From the NCBI GenBank assembly GCA_016712595.1, contig JADJQT010000001.1:310001-374000 (forward strand): a DNA stretch of 64,000 nt, given 5' to 3'. The notes below the pieces were generated by a model. That model was not told the origin of the DNA. It saw only the letters and a list, made by a program, of their open reading frames with translations, and did not search any database. This document shows positions 42,293 through 51,514 of the stretch, one piece after another (position 1 is the first letter of the stretch; every line of letters begins with the position of its first letter). The translations under genes were made by a program, and so were the position numbers. Origin of the DNA: Rhodospirillales bacterium (GTDB taxonomy: Bacteria > Pseudomonadota > Alphaproteobacteria > Rhodospirillales > Defluviicoccaceae).

Positions 42293-44080
42293 TCACAGCG
42301 GCCAGAAAAATGGCAATACGAAGCTCGCGACCACCCACAAGATCATGTTCAGCGGTAAGCCGACGCGAACGAAATCGGTGAATTTGTAACCGCCGGCACC
42401 ATAGACAAAGGTGTTGGTCTGATACCCGATCGGCGTGGAGAAACTTGCGGACGCGGCAAACATCACCGCGACAACGAACGGCCGCGGATCGACGCCCAAT
42501 TGCTGAGCGAGGCCGATTGCGATGGGCGTGATCAGGATCGCCGTCGCGTTGTTGCTCATGAATTCGGTGAGTATCGATGTGAGAACATAGACGATCGACA
42601 AAACGGCAACCGGACCCAGGCCGCCGATAAGCTGAACCGCATAGGTGACGATGAGTGCGCCGGCACCGGTGGTCTCCATCGCCGTGCCAAGCGCCAGCAT
42701 GCCGAAGATCAGCATCAGGATCGGCCAGTGAATAGCCTTGTAGGCCTCTTCGGCGTCAAGACAGCCGAGGGCCACGACGCTGATCGCGGCAATGAACGAC
42801 ACTGCGGCGATCGGCAACGCTTCAAACGCGGACAGAACGATAACGGCAAGGACGGCGATAATCGCGATCCACGCCTTGTTGCGGCGGAACGGACGCTCGG
42901 TGATTTCGGTAAGATTAATCAGTTCCTGACGGTCGAACAGCCGCTTCAGGCCTTCTTGCGGTCCTTCGAGCAGGATCGTATCGCCGAACTGCAGGCGGAC
43001 CTGGTCAAACTTGGCATGCAGGTTCTCGTTCTGACGATGAATGGCGAGGATATAGATGTCGTAGAGGCGGCGCAGGTTAAGATCGGCGACGCGCTGACCG
43101 GCGAAGGTGGAACGAGGCCCAACGATTCCCTCCATCATCCGTACGTCGCGGCTGGCGATCGGCTCGAGCGCATGCGGGCCACCCTTTTCGATGATCAAAT
43201 CACCGCTGTCGCGAATCCCCATGAATTCGGCGACGCTCATGCGCAAGATGATGCGGTCACCGGCCTGGAGCGTCGGCTCGCCGTGCTCGGGATCGAACGA
43301 GGTCTTGTCGCGGATAAGGTCGATGACCTTGTAGCCGCGCTTGCTGGTCAATCCGGCTTCGATCATCGTTTTGCCGACAAGCGGCGAGTTGTGTGGGACG
43401 ACGACCTCGGTCAGGAACTTGCGCTGCGACAAATCGATCAGCGCATCGGACAACGTCTGCCGTTCGGGAAGCAGCCGCCAGCCAATCAGTCCCATGTAAA
43501 GGAGTCCGACAACGCCGTACACCGCTCCCGCAGGTGAGATCTCGAACAAGCTGAACGGCGCGAGCCCTTTGGCTTCGGCGACACCGTCGACAATGATATT
43601 GGTCGAGGTGCCGATCAGCGAGCAGGTTCCACCCAGAATCGTCGCATACGAGAGCGGGATAAGGAATTTTGAGGCCGACGACTTCAGTGAATGGGCGAGC
43701 GCGATCGCCACTGGTGTCATGATAACGACGATGGGCGTGTTGTTGATGAAAGCCGAGGTGACGAGGCTGCCGAGCATCAGCACCATCACCGCGTGCCATG
43801 GTGATCGCCAGGCGACGCGTGCCATCGCCTGGCCCATGGCGTCGATTACCCCGGTCCGCTCGAGGGCCGCCGAGAGGATGAATAGGCAGCCGATGGTGAA
43901 GGGCGCGTTGTTGCTGAATACCTTCAGCACGTCGGTGGTCTTCAGGATGCCGAAAACGAGCAGTGTTGCCACGCCGGCCATCGCCAGGACCTCGGGGGCG
44001 ATCAGTTCCTTGACCATGCCGAAGAAGACGACCGTAATGAGCATCAGAACGATGACGATCTGCAGCGTATCCCAGCTCAC
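42293..44080 (-). CDS. SLC13/DASS-type transporter with two TrkA-C domains
   Basis: 595 residues. The N-terminal transport half (about 1-180) has several membrane segments and the SNNAPFTIG and SAFINNTPIVVIMTPV motifs. The central cytoplasmic part (about 205-370) holds two TrkA-C (RCK-C) domains (VVPHNSPLVGKTMIEAGL, GDRIILRMS; RSTFAGQRVADLNL, GDTILLEGP). The second transport half follows with SNNATAILITPIAIGLA. The SNN/NT-P motifs mark DASS symporters for sodium with dicarboxylate or sulfate. The inserted TrkA-C pair may bind a nucleotide or other ligand and gate transport. GTG 44080 follows AGGAGAAGC. The substrate is open. Confidence 0.92.
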   Translation of the reverse strand: MSWDTLQIVIVLMLITVVFFGMVKELIAPEVLAMAGVATLLVFGILKTTDVLKVFSNNAPFTIGCLFILSAALERTGVIDAMGQAMARVAWRSPWHAVMVLMLGSLVTSAFINNTPIVVIMTPVAIALAHSLKSSASKFLIPLSYATILGGTCSLIGTSTNIIVDGVAEAKGLAPFSLFEISPAGAVYGVVGLLYMGLIGWRLLPERQTLSDALIDLSQRKFLTEVVVPHNSPLVGKTMIEAGLTSKRGYKVIDLIRDKTSFDPEHGEPTLQAGDRIILRMSVAEFMGIRDSGDLIIEKGGPHALEPIASRDVRMMEGIVGPRSTFAGQRVADLNLRRLYDIYILAIHRQNENLHAKFDQVRLQFGDTILLEGPQEGLKRLFDRQELINLTEITERPFRRNKAWIAIIAVLAVIVLSAFEALPIAAVSFIAAISVVALGCLDAEEAYKAIHWPILMLIFGMLALGTAMETTGAGALIVTYAVQLIGGLGPVAVLSIVYVLTSILTEFMSNNATAILITPIAIGLAQQLGVDPRPFVVAVMFAASASFSTPIGYQTNTFVYGAGGYKFTDFVRVGLPLNMILWVVASFVLPFFWPL

Positions 44081-44333
44081 GTAGCTTCTCCTTGAAGCGC
44101 GGTCATGACGGTGCGGTGACGACCAGCCAGCAAGATCGCGGGCGGGCAAGCGGGCGGAAGGTAACGGCGCGCCAGGCATCGGCCAAGGTGAAACCGCTGA
44201 CACCTGCGCACGACCAGCGCGCGATCGTTCAGCGGGGATTCAAAAGGCACCCGCATTTGGCGGCTTCGCTGTGCCGCACCGATGGGGCATACTTTGCTGA
44301 ATACGACCGACTGGCGCGCACTAAGAGGCAGGA

Positions 44334-44558
44334 ATGATGCCATCGGACGACCGCAAAGCAAACGCGCACGACGTACCGACATTACCGACGCCGCCGCTCT
44401 GGCGCCTTGTCGCCGCCGCGGTTGTCGTCATTGCCTTCTTGTTTTTCATGTATCACTCGTACGAGCCGGAAGTGCCTCCGGCTCCTGTTTCGACGCAAGG
44501 AGCCGCGCCGCCGCCATCGGACACCGGCGCTAGCGGCCGTTCGGCGGCCGGCGGATGA
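44334..44558 (+). CDS. Single-membrane-segment small protein coupled to ltaE
   Basis: 74 residues. Residues about 23-40 (LWRLVAAAVVVIAFLFFMY) form one membrane helix; the tail is Pro/Ala/Ser-rich and probably periplasmic. ATG 44334 (or 44337) follows AGGCAGGA. The stop overlaps the ltaE start by four bases (ATGA). No family is recognised. The coupling points to shared expression, not necessarily to shared function. Confidence 0.7.
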   Translation: MMPSDDRKANAHDVPTLPTPPLWRLVAAAVVVIAFLFFMYHSYEPEVPPAPVSTQGAAPPPSDTGASGRSAAGG

Positions 44559-45598
44559 TTGATCTGCGTAGCGATACTGTGAGCCGGCCATCGATGGAAA
44601 TGCGCCGGGCGATGGCCGATGCCCCGGTGGGGGACGATGTCTATGGCGATGACCCGAGCGTACGGGCCCTCGAACAGCGCACCGCCCAGCTGCTCGGCAA
44701 GGACGATGCCGTATACATGGTCTCCGGCACAATGACCAATCAGGTGGCGCTGCGTGCCCACACCGAATCCGGCGATGAAGTGATTGCGGACGCGGCGGCG
44801 CATATCGCCGTCCTCGAGCGCGGCGCCCCCGCGGCATTGTCCGGTATTACAATCCGCCCACTGCGCGGCCTCAACGGAATTTTCTCCGCCGACGACGTCC
44901 GGGCGGCGGTTCGCCTGCCACACCCGTTCTTGCCGGCGACGCAGCCGCCACTCAGGCTCGTTTGCCTAGAAAATACACATAATCTTGGCGGCGGCACCGT
45001 GTGGCCGATCGGGCGCGTTCTCGAGGTTGCCGCGGTGGCCCGCACCCACGGATTGAAGCTGCATCTCGACGGAGCCCGGCTGTGGAACGCCTCTGTCGCT
45101 TCCGGCGTTTCCGAGGCGGATTACGCGGCGGCGTTTGATACGGTCAGCGTCTGCTTCTCCAAAGGGCTCGGGGCGCCGATGGGCTCGGCACTCGCAGGTT
45201 CCCACGCGATGATTGCCCGCGCCCGGCGGTTCAAGGCGCTCTTCGGCGGTGGTTTCCGTCAGGGCGGCATTGTTGCCGCCGGCGCGCTCTATGCTCTCGA
45301 TTATCACCGCGCCCGGCTGCGTGATGACCATGCCCGCGCCGCGCAACTCGCGCGGCGGCTCGCGGCCATGCCCGGGATCGCGATCGATGTTGCCGCGGTG
45401 CAGACGAACATTGTGCGGTTTCGTCTCGAGACAATACCCGCGGCCGCGTTCGTCGATTATTGTTTTGCGGCCGGCGTGCACCTGCTGCCGGCGGGACCAG
45501 CCGGCGTACGGGCGGTGGTTCATCTTGATGTTGGCGATGAGGAAATCGAACGGGCGGCGGATGTCATTTCCCTTGTCTTGAAGCGCGCGGCGGCTTGA
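44555..45598 (+). CDS. ltaE: Low-specificity L-threonine aldolase
   Basis: 347 residues, a fold-type I PLP enzyme that splits L-threonine or L-allo-threonine to glycine and acetaldehyde. The N-terminal IDLRSDTVSRPSMEMRRAM, the DDVYGDDPSV motif, the LENTHNLGGGTV segment, the DGARLWNASVASG with the PLP-binding Asp, and the Schiff-base Lys in VSVCFSKGLGAPMGS are all visible. It lies between the small membrane-protein gene and a lipid kinase gene, both overlapping it by four bases, so the three form a tightly coupled operon. Confidence 0.95.
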   Translation: MIDLRSDTVSRPSMEMRRAMADAPVGDDVYGDDPSVRALEQRTAQLLGKDDAVYMVSGTMTNQVALRAHTESGDEVIADAAAHIAVLERGAPAALSGITIRPLRGLNGIFSADDVRAAVRLPHPFLPATQPPLRLVCLENTHNLGGGTVWPIGRVLEVAAVARTHGLKLHLDGARLWNASVASGVSEADYAAAFDTVSVCFSKGLGAPMGSALAGSHAMIARARRFKALFGGGFRQGGIVAAGALYALDYHRARLRDDHARAAQLARRLAAMPGIAIDVAAVQTNIVRFRLETIPAAAFVDYCFAAGVHLLPAGPAGVRAVVHLDVGDEEIERAADVISLVLKRAAA

Positions 45599-46497
45599 GC
45601 GACGGTGAGACCTCCATCCGACCGCGGCGGGCGCTCCTGCTGGTCAATCGCAGGGGGCGAAGAGGGGAGCAGTGCCTCGACGATGGTCTGCGCGTTCTGG
45701 GCGAGGCCGGTATCGAAACCGAAACGGAGGCAACACACGAGCCGGAGCGCATTATTTCGGCTATTCAACAGCGGGCATCGCAATTCGATGCCGTGATCAT
45801 CGGTGGCGGCGACGGCACGCTCAGTCACGCGCTCGACGCCGTTCTTGAAAGCGGGCGTCCTCTTGGCATTCTGCCGATGGGTAACGCCAACGATCTCGCC
45901 CGCACCCTCGGCATACGGGCCGACTGCACCACCGCCTGCCGCATCATTGCCGAGGGGTTCACGCGGCGCATCGACGTGGGATGGCTGAACGGCGGGCATT
46001 TCTTCAATGTCGCCAGCATGGGGCTCAGCGTCCGTATCGCGCGCCGTCTGACCCGCGAGCGCAAACTGCGCTGGGGCGTGCTCGCGTACCTCGGTTGTGC
46101 CTGGGAGGCGATGCGGGAACGGCGCTCATTTTACGCCCGGATTACGTGTGACGGCGAGACGTACGAGTGGCGGTCGGTGCAGATCGCCGTCGGCAATGGC
46201 CGCTTTTACGGAGGTGGCCTGACGATCGTCGAGGACGCGGCGATTGACGACGGGCGTCTCGATTTATATGGGCTGCCGCGCGTGCGGGGATGGCGGTTGC
46301 TCATTCTGCTTCCGGTTCTGCGCTGGGGGCGCCACCGCCAGGTGACGGACATCCTGTCATTACACGGCCGGGAGATCCGCATCGAGACGAGCAGGCGCCT
46401 GGACATTAACGTCGACGGCGAACTCCGCAGTTCAACACCCGCCTGGTTTCGTGTGGTGCCGCGCGCGCTAGAGGTGTTTTCCCCCCGGATGAGGTGA
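45595..46497 (+). CDS. Diacylglycerol/lipid kinase-family protein (YegS/BmrU type)
   Basis: 300 residues. The DAGK catalytic domain is at 10-135: LLLVNRRGRRG, the nucleotide-binding VIIGGGDGTLSHAL and the PLGILPMGNANDLARTLGI loop. The C-terminal beta-rich part has VGNGRFYGGGLTIVEDAAIDDGRLDLYGL, typical of YegS. It probably phosphorylates a lipid such as diacylglycerol or phosphatidylglycerol. Translation starts at a TTG (45595) that overlaps the ltaE stop as TTGA, and the family similarity begins soon after. Some relatives act in sphingolipid-like metabolism; the substrate here is unknown. Confidence 0.9.
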   Translation: MSDGETSIRPRRALLLVNRRGRRGEQCLDDGLRVLGEAGIETETEATHEPERIISAIQQRASQFDAVIIGGGDGTLSHALDAVLESGRPLGILPMGNANDLARTLGIRADCTTACRIIAEGFTRRIDVGWLNGGHFFNVASMGLSVRIARRLTRERKLRWGVLAYLGCAWEAMRERRSFYARITCDGETYEWRSVQIAVGNGRFYGGGLTIVEDAAIDDGRLDLYGLPRVRGWRLLILLPVLRWGRHRQVTDILSLHGREIRIETSRRLDINVDGELRSSTPAWFRVVPRALEVFSPRMR

Positions 46498-46684
46498 TCC
46501 AGACGCACAGGTCTGCTCTTCGGCGGCTCGATGCTGGCAATTCACGCCCTGTTGCCGTACGAGTGAAAGACGTGAGTCGAAAGCTACGCCGATGTCGGTA
46601 CGTTCCCTCGGCCGCGAGCAGGCCTTCCGACCGGCTCAAGAAACGGCCGGCAAGGGAAGACGATTGCAGGAAAAGGAGAGTAGA

Positions 46685-46870
46685 ATGACGACGCACGCAG
46701 AACTTGCCGCGAAACTTCTGCGCGAGGCAGCAACAATGTTTCGCTCACTGGGAGCGCCTGATCCCGAACTCGGTGGTCGGCTTGACGAATTTGCCGGCGT
46801 CTATGAGCAGGTTGCCAGTCTCGTCGAGGCGGACCCCACGGGAGAACTCGATTTCGCCGGGGAACTCTAG
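46685..46870 (+). CDS. Small hypothetical protein
   Basis: 61 residues, a compact helical, acidic protein (HAELAAKLLREAATMFRSLGAPDPELGGRLDEFAGVYEQVASLVEADP). ATG 46685 follows AGGAAAAGGAGAG, a strong ribosome-binding site. No signal or membrane segment and no recognised family. It lies 9 bases before the amidase gene and is probably co-transcribed with it. Confidence 0.75.
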   Translation: MTTHAELAAKLLREAATMFRSLGAPDPELGGRLDEFAGVYEQVASLVEADPTGELDFAGEL

Positions 46871-46879
46871 CCGCGGCTC

Positions 46880-47671
46880 GTGGCGGTGCGCCGGGAAACG
46901 CGGCGTTCGGGGCGGCGATTAGCGGCAACAGCGGTTGCGGCGTTGGCGACGATCCTTGCTGCGGGGGGTTGGGGTGTGCTGCCTGCCGGTCCCGCTACGG
47001 CGGCCGGCGCCGTTCGACCGCTGATCGCGGTCGATGTCGGTCATTCCCTGCGGCGGCCGGGCGCAATTAGCGCGCGCGGCGCGGTCGAGTTCGCCTTCAA
47101 CCAGGCGTTGGCGCGCGTGATTGCCCAGCGACTGCGCCACCAAGGCCTGCGCACCGTTTTAATCGGCGACGACGGCGATTTGGACCGGCTCACCGATCGG
47201 ACGGCCGCCGCCGCCGCCGCGGGCGCGACGTTTTTCTTGTCGGTGCACCACGATTCGGTGCAGCCGAAGTACCTGGAGCCGTGGCGCCCGGACGGCGTCG
47301 AGCGGCAGTACTCCGATCGCTTCTCCGGGTATTCGCTGTTCGTCTCTCACGCCAATCCGCGCTACACGCAAAGCGTTGGGTGCGCGGAAGCGATCGGCGC
47401 GGCAATGCTGCAGGCGGGGTTTAGGCCGTCGCTTCATCATGCGGAGCCAATCAAGGGGGAGGACCGGCCGCTCGTCGATGCCGAGCGCGGCGTCTACGCT
47501 TTCGATGACCTTGTCGTCTTGAAAACTGCCCGCATGCCGGCGATGCTCCTTGAAGCCGGAATCATCGTCAATCGCGATGACGAGGTCCAGCTATCAGAAG
47601 AGCACACGCGCACGCGCATCGCCGATGCCGTCGCCGACGGCTTGACCGACTGTCTGCGTCTTTCCGAGTGA
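46880..47671 (+). CDS. N-acetylmuramoyl-L-alanine amidase, Amidase_3 family
   Basis: 263 residues. An N-terminal signal (RRLAATAVAALATILAAGGWG) exports it. The zinc amidase domain shows LIAVDVGHSL with the first His ligand, Glu in GAVEFAFNQALA, FFLSVHHDSVQPK with the second metal-binding His, and the late Glu in MLLEAGIIVNRDDEV, which is the catalytic position. It cleaves the bond between MurNAc and the stem peptide in peptidoglycan. GTG 46880 is the best start. No AMIN or cell-wall-binding domain is present. Confidence 0.92.
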   Translation: MAVRRETRRSGRRLAATAVAALATILAAGGWGVLPAGPATAAGAVRPLIAVDVGHSLRRPGAISARGAVEFAFNQALARVIAQRLRHQGLRTVLIGDDGDLDRLTDRTAAAAAAGATFFLSVHHDSVQPKYLEPWRPDGVERQYSDRFSGYSLFVSHANPRYTQSVGCAEAIGAAMLQAGFRPSLHHAEPIKGEDRPLVDAERGVYAFDDLVVLKTARMPAMLLEAGIIVNRDDEVQLSEEHTRTRIADAVADGLTDCLRLSE

Positions 47672-47696
47672 GGACGGCCCACGCGGTTGCATGCGC

Positions 47697-50111
47697 TCAA
47701 GCGAGCGGGGAAAGCTGTGCCCGTGCGGACGCGATGGCGGAGGGGGAGCGCAGGATTGCGTCGATTTCGACAGCGGTAATCGGCCCGCTGAAATGAAATC
47801 CCTGGACTTCGTCGCACCGCTCGCTCAGTAGAAAATCGACCTGCTCGGCGGTTTCGACGCCCTCGGCGTTCGTCTTTACTCCCAGCGTTCGACCAAGACG
47901 AAGCACCGCGCGGACGATCGCCGAAGCGTCTTCGCACAGGTCGAGATCGCGAACAAACGAACGGTCAATCTTGATCTTATCGAAATTGAAACGCCGAAGG
48001 TAACTGAGGCTGGAATATCCGGTGCCGAAATCATCCATCACTATTCGTACACCCAATTGCTTTATGCGTTTCAAGGTTTCAAGGTTAGCGTCGGTGTCCT
48101 GCAGCAAGATACTTTCGGTGATCTCGAGCTCGAGGCGGCTGGGATCAAGGCCACTTTCCGCGAGTGCTTCGGCGACGATGTGCTCGAAGCCGCTGCGGCG
48201 GAACTGCGCCGGTGACAGATTGATGGCGACGCGCAGGCTGGGCCATGCTGTCGCCTGACGGCAGGCCGTGCGTAGAACCCACTCTCCGATCGGCAGGATC
48301 AGACCGGATTCTTCAGCGAGGGGGATGAAGTCGGAGGGCATCATCAGGCCGCGCGTCGGACACCGCCATCGCAGGAGCGCCTCGACGCCTACGAGGTGGC
48401 CGCTGAGAAGCTCCACTTGCGGTTGATAGACAAGGTCGAAGTGGTTCTCGACAAGACCACGGCGCAGGTCGCTTTCCATCGCCTTGCGAGTCTGCAAACG
48501 GACATTCAGCTCCTCGGCGAAGAAGCGGAACGTACCGCGTCCTTCCGTCTTCGCCCGATAGAGCGCGAGATCGGCGTTGCGCAGGAGTGTATCCGGGTCA
48601 TCGGCCACGGTCGCGCCGCCGAATGCGATACCCACACTGGCGCCGACGTGTGCCTCGCAACCATCGAGATCGAATGGCGTCGACAACGCGTCAATGATCC
48701 GTTGCGCACATCCCGACGTGCCGCCTTCGCCGGAAGGCTGGGTCATGATCACGGAAAACTCGTCGCCGCCGAGGCGGGCGAGGGTATCGCTTTCACGCAG
48801 GCAACCGAGCAGGCGGGACGCCGCCTCCTGAAGCAGCCGATCTCCGGCGCTGTGTCCGAGCGTGTCGTTGACGTCCTTGAAGCGATCGAGATCGAGGCAG
48901 AGGACGGCGATCGAGCGTTTTTCGCGCCGGGCGATTGCAAGCGCCTGATCCAGGCGGTCGCGGAACAGGACGCGATTGGCGAGGCCGGTCAGCGTATCGT
49001 AGTGAGCAAGGTGCAGAATGCGCGCTTCCGCGAGCTTGCGCTCGGAGATATCGCGCAGTGAAGTCATCTGCACATAGCGGTCGCCAAGCAAGAAGGGGCG
49101 GCTGCGCATCTCCGTTTGCACCAACTCGCCATCGGCGTGAACAATCGCTGCTTCGAAGAAATCGACGCCCTCGGCGCGAATCCGCGTTGCGACAAACTCA
49201 CGGTGCTCCGGCGCGATGTGACTCAGCAGATCGCGACCAAGCACATCACGAAGGTCGAGCCCGACCAGCTCCGTGAACGCCCGGTTGGCGTCGAGCACGG
49301 TGGTCTCATCATGCAAGACGATCGATTCCAGCGCCGCGTCGGCAAGGCGTTTCGCCCGCGTTTCGCTTTCGCCAATGCGGTTGCGCCATCGGCGCAGCGT
49401 ACGGACGACACTTAACCACGCGCAGGCGACGCCGACGCCGACGGCGATCAGGCAGATGAGCCTCACGTCAACAGCACGGTCGAGCTGGCTGCGGCGGTCG
49501 TCGATAGTTTGCGCGAGCGCGTTCGAAAGAACCGTGATGCCCTGCGCGTAGATCGCCTTGTGCTCGGCGTACGCGTTGCTATCGAGCACGGCGCGAGCGT
49601 CATTGAGCGCGCCAATGCGGGCGTCGTTGAGCGCCTTTGTCTCGAGCTCGACGAGGGCGTCGTTCGACCGGCGCGTCGTCTCGCCGAAAGCGGCGCCGAT
49701 TTCCGGCGGTGAAATCGCAATCGCCTGGGCAATAGCGTCGTCAAGAATGGGAATGTGATGGTCGTATCGCTGTTGCCAGCGCATGTCGCCCGTCGCCGCC
49801 GCCATGCGCGCTGACATCGTCAATACCTCATCGGTATAGGTAATCACGTGCACGAGCTGGGTTAAACGAATGGCGTTGGACAGGAGATCAACGTTTGCCC
49901 GCTCGCCTAACGTCGAACTCCAAACCACCCAGACCAGCATGCCGAGCGTGCCTAAAAGGGTCGATATCAGCTCGAAGCGGGGGAAGCGGATGGCCCGTTC
50001 GGCCGTTCGCACGGCGGATTGTGCCCTCGGGTTCGCGTGAGCGGCGGCAGGGCGCACGGGCGCGTCGTCTGGCGCGATATGCATGCGAACTGTTGCCTCC
50101 ACACGGTGCAT
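47697..50111 (-). CDS. Membrane-bound PAS-GGDEF-EAL protein
   Basis: 804 residues. Transmembrane 1 (about 48-66), a helical periplasmic sensor (about 70-215), transmembrane 2 (about 219-240), a PAS domain (about 260-365, ending in SLRDISERK), a GGDEF domain (about 370-540) with an intact GGDEF and an RESD (RxxD) inhibitory site five residues before it, and an EAL domain (about 545-800) with EALLRW, NLSPAQFRR, LELEITES, MDDFGTGYSSL, KIDRSFV and AEGVE. Both cyclic-di-GMP synthesis and breakdown look possible. ATG 50111 has AGGAG close by; an in-frame ATG at 50084 has GGAGG upstream and could be the true start. Confidence 0.95.
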   Translation of the reverse strand: MHRVEATVRMHIAPDDAPVRPAAAHANPRAQSAVRTAERAIRFPRFELISTLLGTLGMLVWVVWSSTLGERANVDLLSNAIRLTQLVHVITYTDEVLTMSARMAAATGDMRWQQRYDHHIPILDDAIAQAIAISPPEIGAAFGETTRRSNDALVELETKALNDARIGALNDARAVLDSNAYAEHKAIYAQGITVLSNALAQTIDDRRSQLDRAVDVRLICLIAVGVGVACAWLSVVRTLRRWRNRIGESETRAKRLADAALESIVLHDETTVLDANRAFTELVGLDLRDVLGRDLLSHIAPEHREFVATRIRAEGVDFFEAAIVHADGELVQTEMRSRPFLLGDRYVQMTSLRDISERKLAEARILHLAHYDTLTGLANRVLFRDRLDQALAIARREKRSIAVLCLDLDRFKDVNDTLGHSAGDRLLQEAASRLLGCLRESDTLARLGGDEFSVIMTQPSGEGGTSGCAQRIIDALSTPFDLDGCEAHVGASVGIAFGGATVADDPDTLLRNADLALYRAKTEGRGTFRFFAEELNVRLQTRKAMESDLRRGLVENHFDLVYQPQVELLSGHLVGVEALLRWRCPTRGLMMPSDFIPLAEESGLILPIGEWVLRTACRQATAWPSLRVAINLSPAQFRRSGFEHIVAEALAESGLDPSRLELEITESILLQDTDANLETLKRIKQLGVRIVMDDFGTGYSSLSYLRRFNFDKIKIDRSFVRDLDLCEDASAIVRAVLRLGRTLGVKTNAEGVETAEQVDFLLSERCDEVQGFHFSGPITAVEIDAILRSPSAIASARAQLSPLA

Positions 50112-50228
50112 TCGCTCCTAGGGGCGAGTGCGGATCGTTCTTGTGGCGGGCAGTGTGGAGCCAAACAGGTTAAGACTTGGATAATCCGAAACCGTGACAG
50201 GCGCTCAAGCGGCTTGAGCGCGCCCGAT

Positions 50229-50951
50229 TTAGATATTGATGGTCTCGCCGTTGGACTGGCAGCCGGGATCGCTCAAGTTGACAAAAGCGTCAAGCAGCCG
50301 CTGGTCGTCCGCCGGCTTGAGCGATGCCGGATTCTCAAGCGGATAGGCCGCCGCCCGCATGCGCGTGCGCGTGCCGCCGGGATTGAGCAGATTGACCCGA
50401 ACGGCGGTTTTGGCGACTTCTTGGGCGTAAGTCCGCGCGAGCGCTTCAAGTCCGGCCTTCGCGACGGCGTAGCCGCCCCAGTAGGCCCGGCCAGACGCGA
50501 CACCAGAGGTGACGAAAACCGCCCGTCCCGCCGCCGAGGCCCGCAGCAGCGGATCAACACTGCGAATCAGCCGCCAATTGGCCGTCAGGTTGATAGCGAG
50601 GACCTCGTCCCAGATTTTCGGATCAATGTGGGCCACCGGCGTCAGTGTGCCCAGGACACCCGCGTTGCCGATGAGAATGTCGAGACGCGCCCAGCGTTCG
50701 AAGATCGCCGCGCCCAGACGATCGATGACGGTTGGATCGCGCAGGTCGGCCGGGACCAGAGATGCGTGCGCGCCGAGGCCGCGGACCTCGTCGTCGACTT
50801 CTTCCAGCGCGCCCTGGGTTCGGCCGACGAGGATGAGATCTGCGCCCTCGCGGGCAAAACGGACGGCGACGGCGCGGCCGATACCGCGCGTTGCTCCGGT
50901 AATGAGCGCGACTCGGCCTGACAACCGCCTGCAATCGCCTGTTATCGACAT
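50229..50951 (-). CDS. Short-chain dehydrogenase/reductase
   Basis: 240 residues from ATG 50951 (50963 is possible). The Rossmann signature ALITGATRGIGRAVA, the NAGVLG motif, the catalytic Ser in VFVTSGVASG, and Tyr/Lys in YWGGYAVAKAGLEAL mark a classical SDR using NAD(P)H. The C-terminal part is short, with GGTRTRMRAAAYP. In many alphaproteobacteria an SDR of this kind lies downstream of purF, as here, but its substrate is unknown. The native start lacks a strong ribosome-binding site. Confidence 0.9.
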   Translation of the reverse strand: MSITGDCRRLSGRVALITGATRGIGRAVAVRFAREGADLILVGRTQGALEEVDDEVRGLGAHASLVPADLRDPTVIDRLGAAIFERWARLDILIGNAGVLGTLTPVAHIDPKIWDEVLAINLTANWRLIRSVDPLLRASAAGRAVFVTSGVASGRAYWGGYAVAKAGLEALARTYAQEVAKTAVRVNLLNPGGTRTRMRAAAYPLENPASLKPADDQRLLDAFVNLSDPGCQSNGETINI

Positions 50952-50991
50952 GCCATGATCCATCGTGGTGCCCGCGCGCAGCGCGCGCGGC

Positions 50992-51291
50992 TCAAGGGCA
51001 GGACACGCGACGTTGGTAACGACATCTGAGTGTCCTGGCCACGTCGGTGCTGGTTTCTAACGTCTCTGCTTTGAGTCTGTCCAGGCAATCGACAAAGGTT
51101 GAGATTTCGAAGAGGTATTGATCGACGTGCCGGCGGCATCGCTCACGGGCTGAGTCGTCGTCGGCGAGCGTAGATGAATAAATGCAATTCGGGCGGATCG
51201 GCTCGATGCACAGATCGTCTGCTCTCGCCACGGCAATGAAAATCGAGGCAGGGAGAAGACCGGATGTCATTATGAGAAAGCGATGTTTCAT
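50992..51291 (-). CDS. Small secreted cysteine-containing protein between purF and the SDR gene
   Basis: 99 residues. A signal peptide (KHRFLIMTSGLLPASIFIAVARA) precedes a mature part with six cysteines (LCIEPIRPNC, RERCRRHV, FVDCLDRLK, LRCRYQRRVSC), probably three disulfides in the periplasm. No family is recognised. ATG 51291 was chosen for the signal peptide; the frame is open up to 51351. The gene interrupts the usual purF-SDR neighbourhood and has a slightly different base composition. Confidence 0.68.
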   Translation of the reverse strand: MKHRFLIMTSGLLPASIFIAVARADDLCIEPIRPNCIYSSTLADDDSARERCRRHVDQYLFEISTFVDCLDRLKAETLETSTDVARTLRCRYQRRVSCP

Positions 51292-51514
51292 GGGCGCCGC
51301 GCCGTGTCTTGCGCGGACTGAGACGCGGTACAGTCCTGCCAGGCAACGCAAAGGCGCAGCCGGATCGAATATCCGTCCGGCAAGGGCATATCACGCCTAC
51401 CTTCAAGCTTATGTTCTTCGAAGATAAATATTGACGAAAATTAATCTCAGCGCTACCCGCCGAATTCTGTGGCAGCGAATCGCCCATTTTTCTTTGAGCG
51501 TCAGCGGGACGAGG

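Noticed and set aside
42500..43537. Rightward open frame of 345 codons
   Set aside because: It is antisense to the DASS transporter and rich in Asp, Arg and Gly without hydrophobic core pattern.
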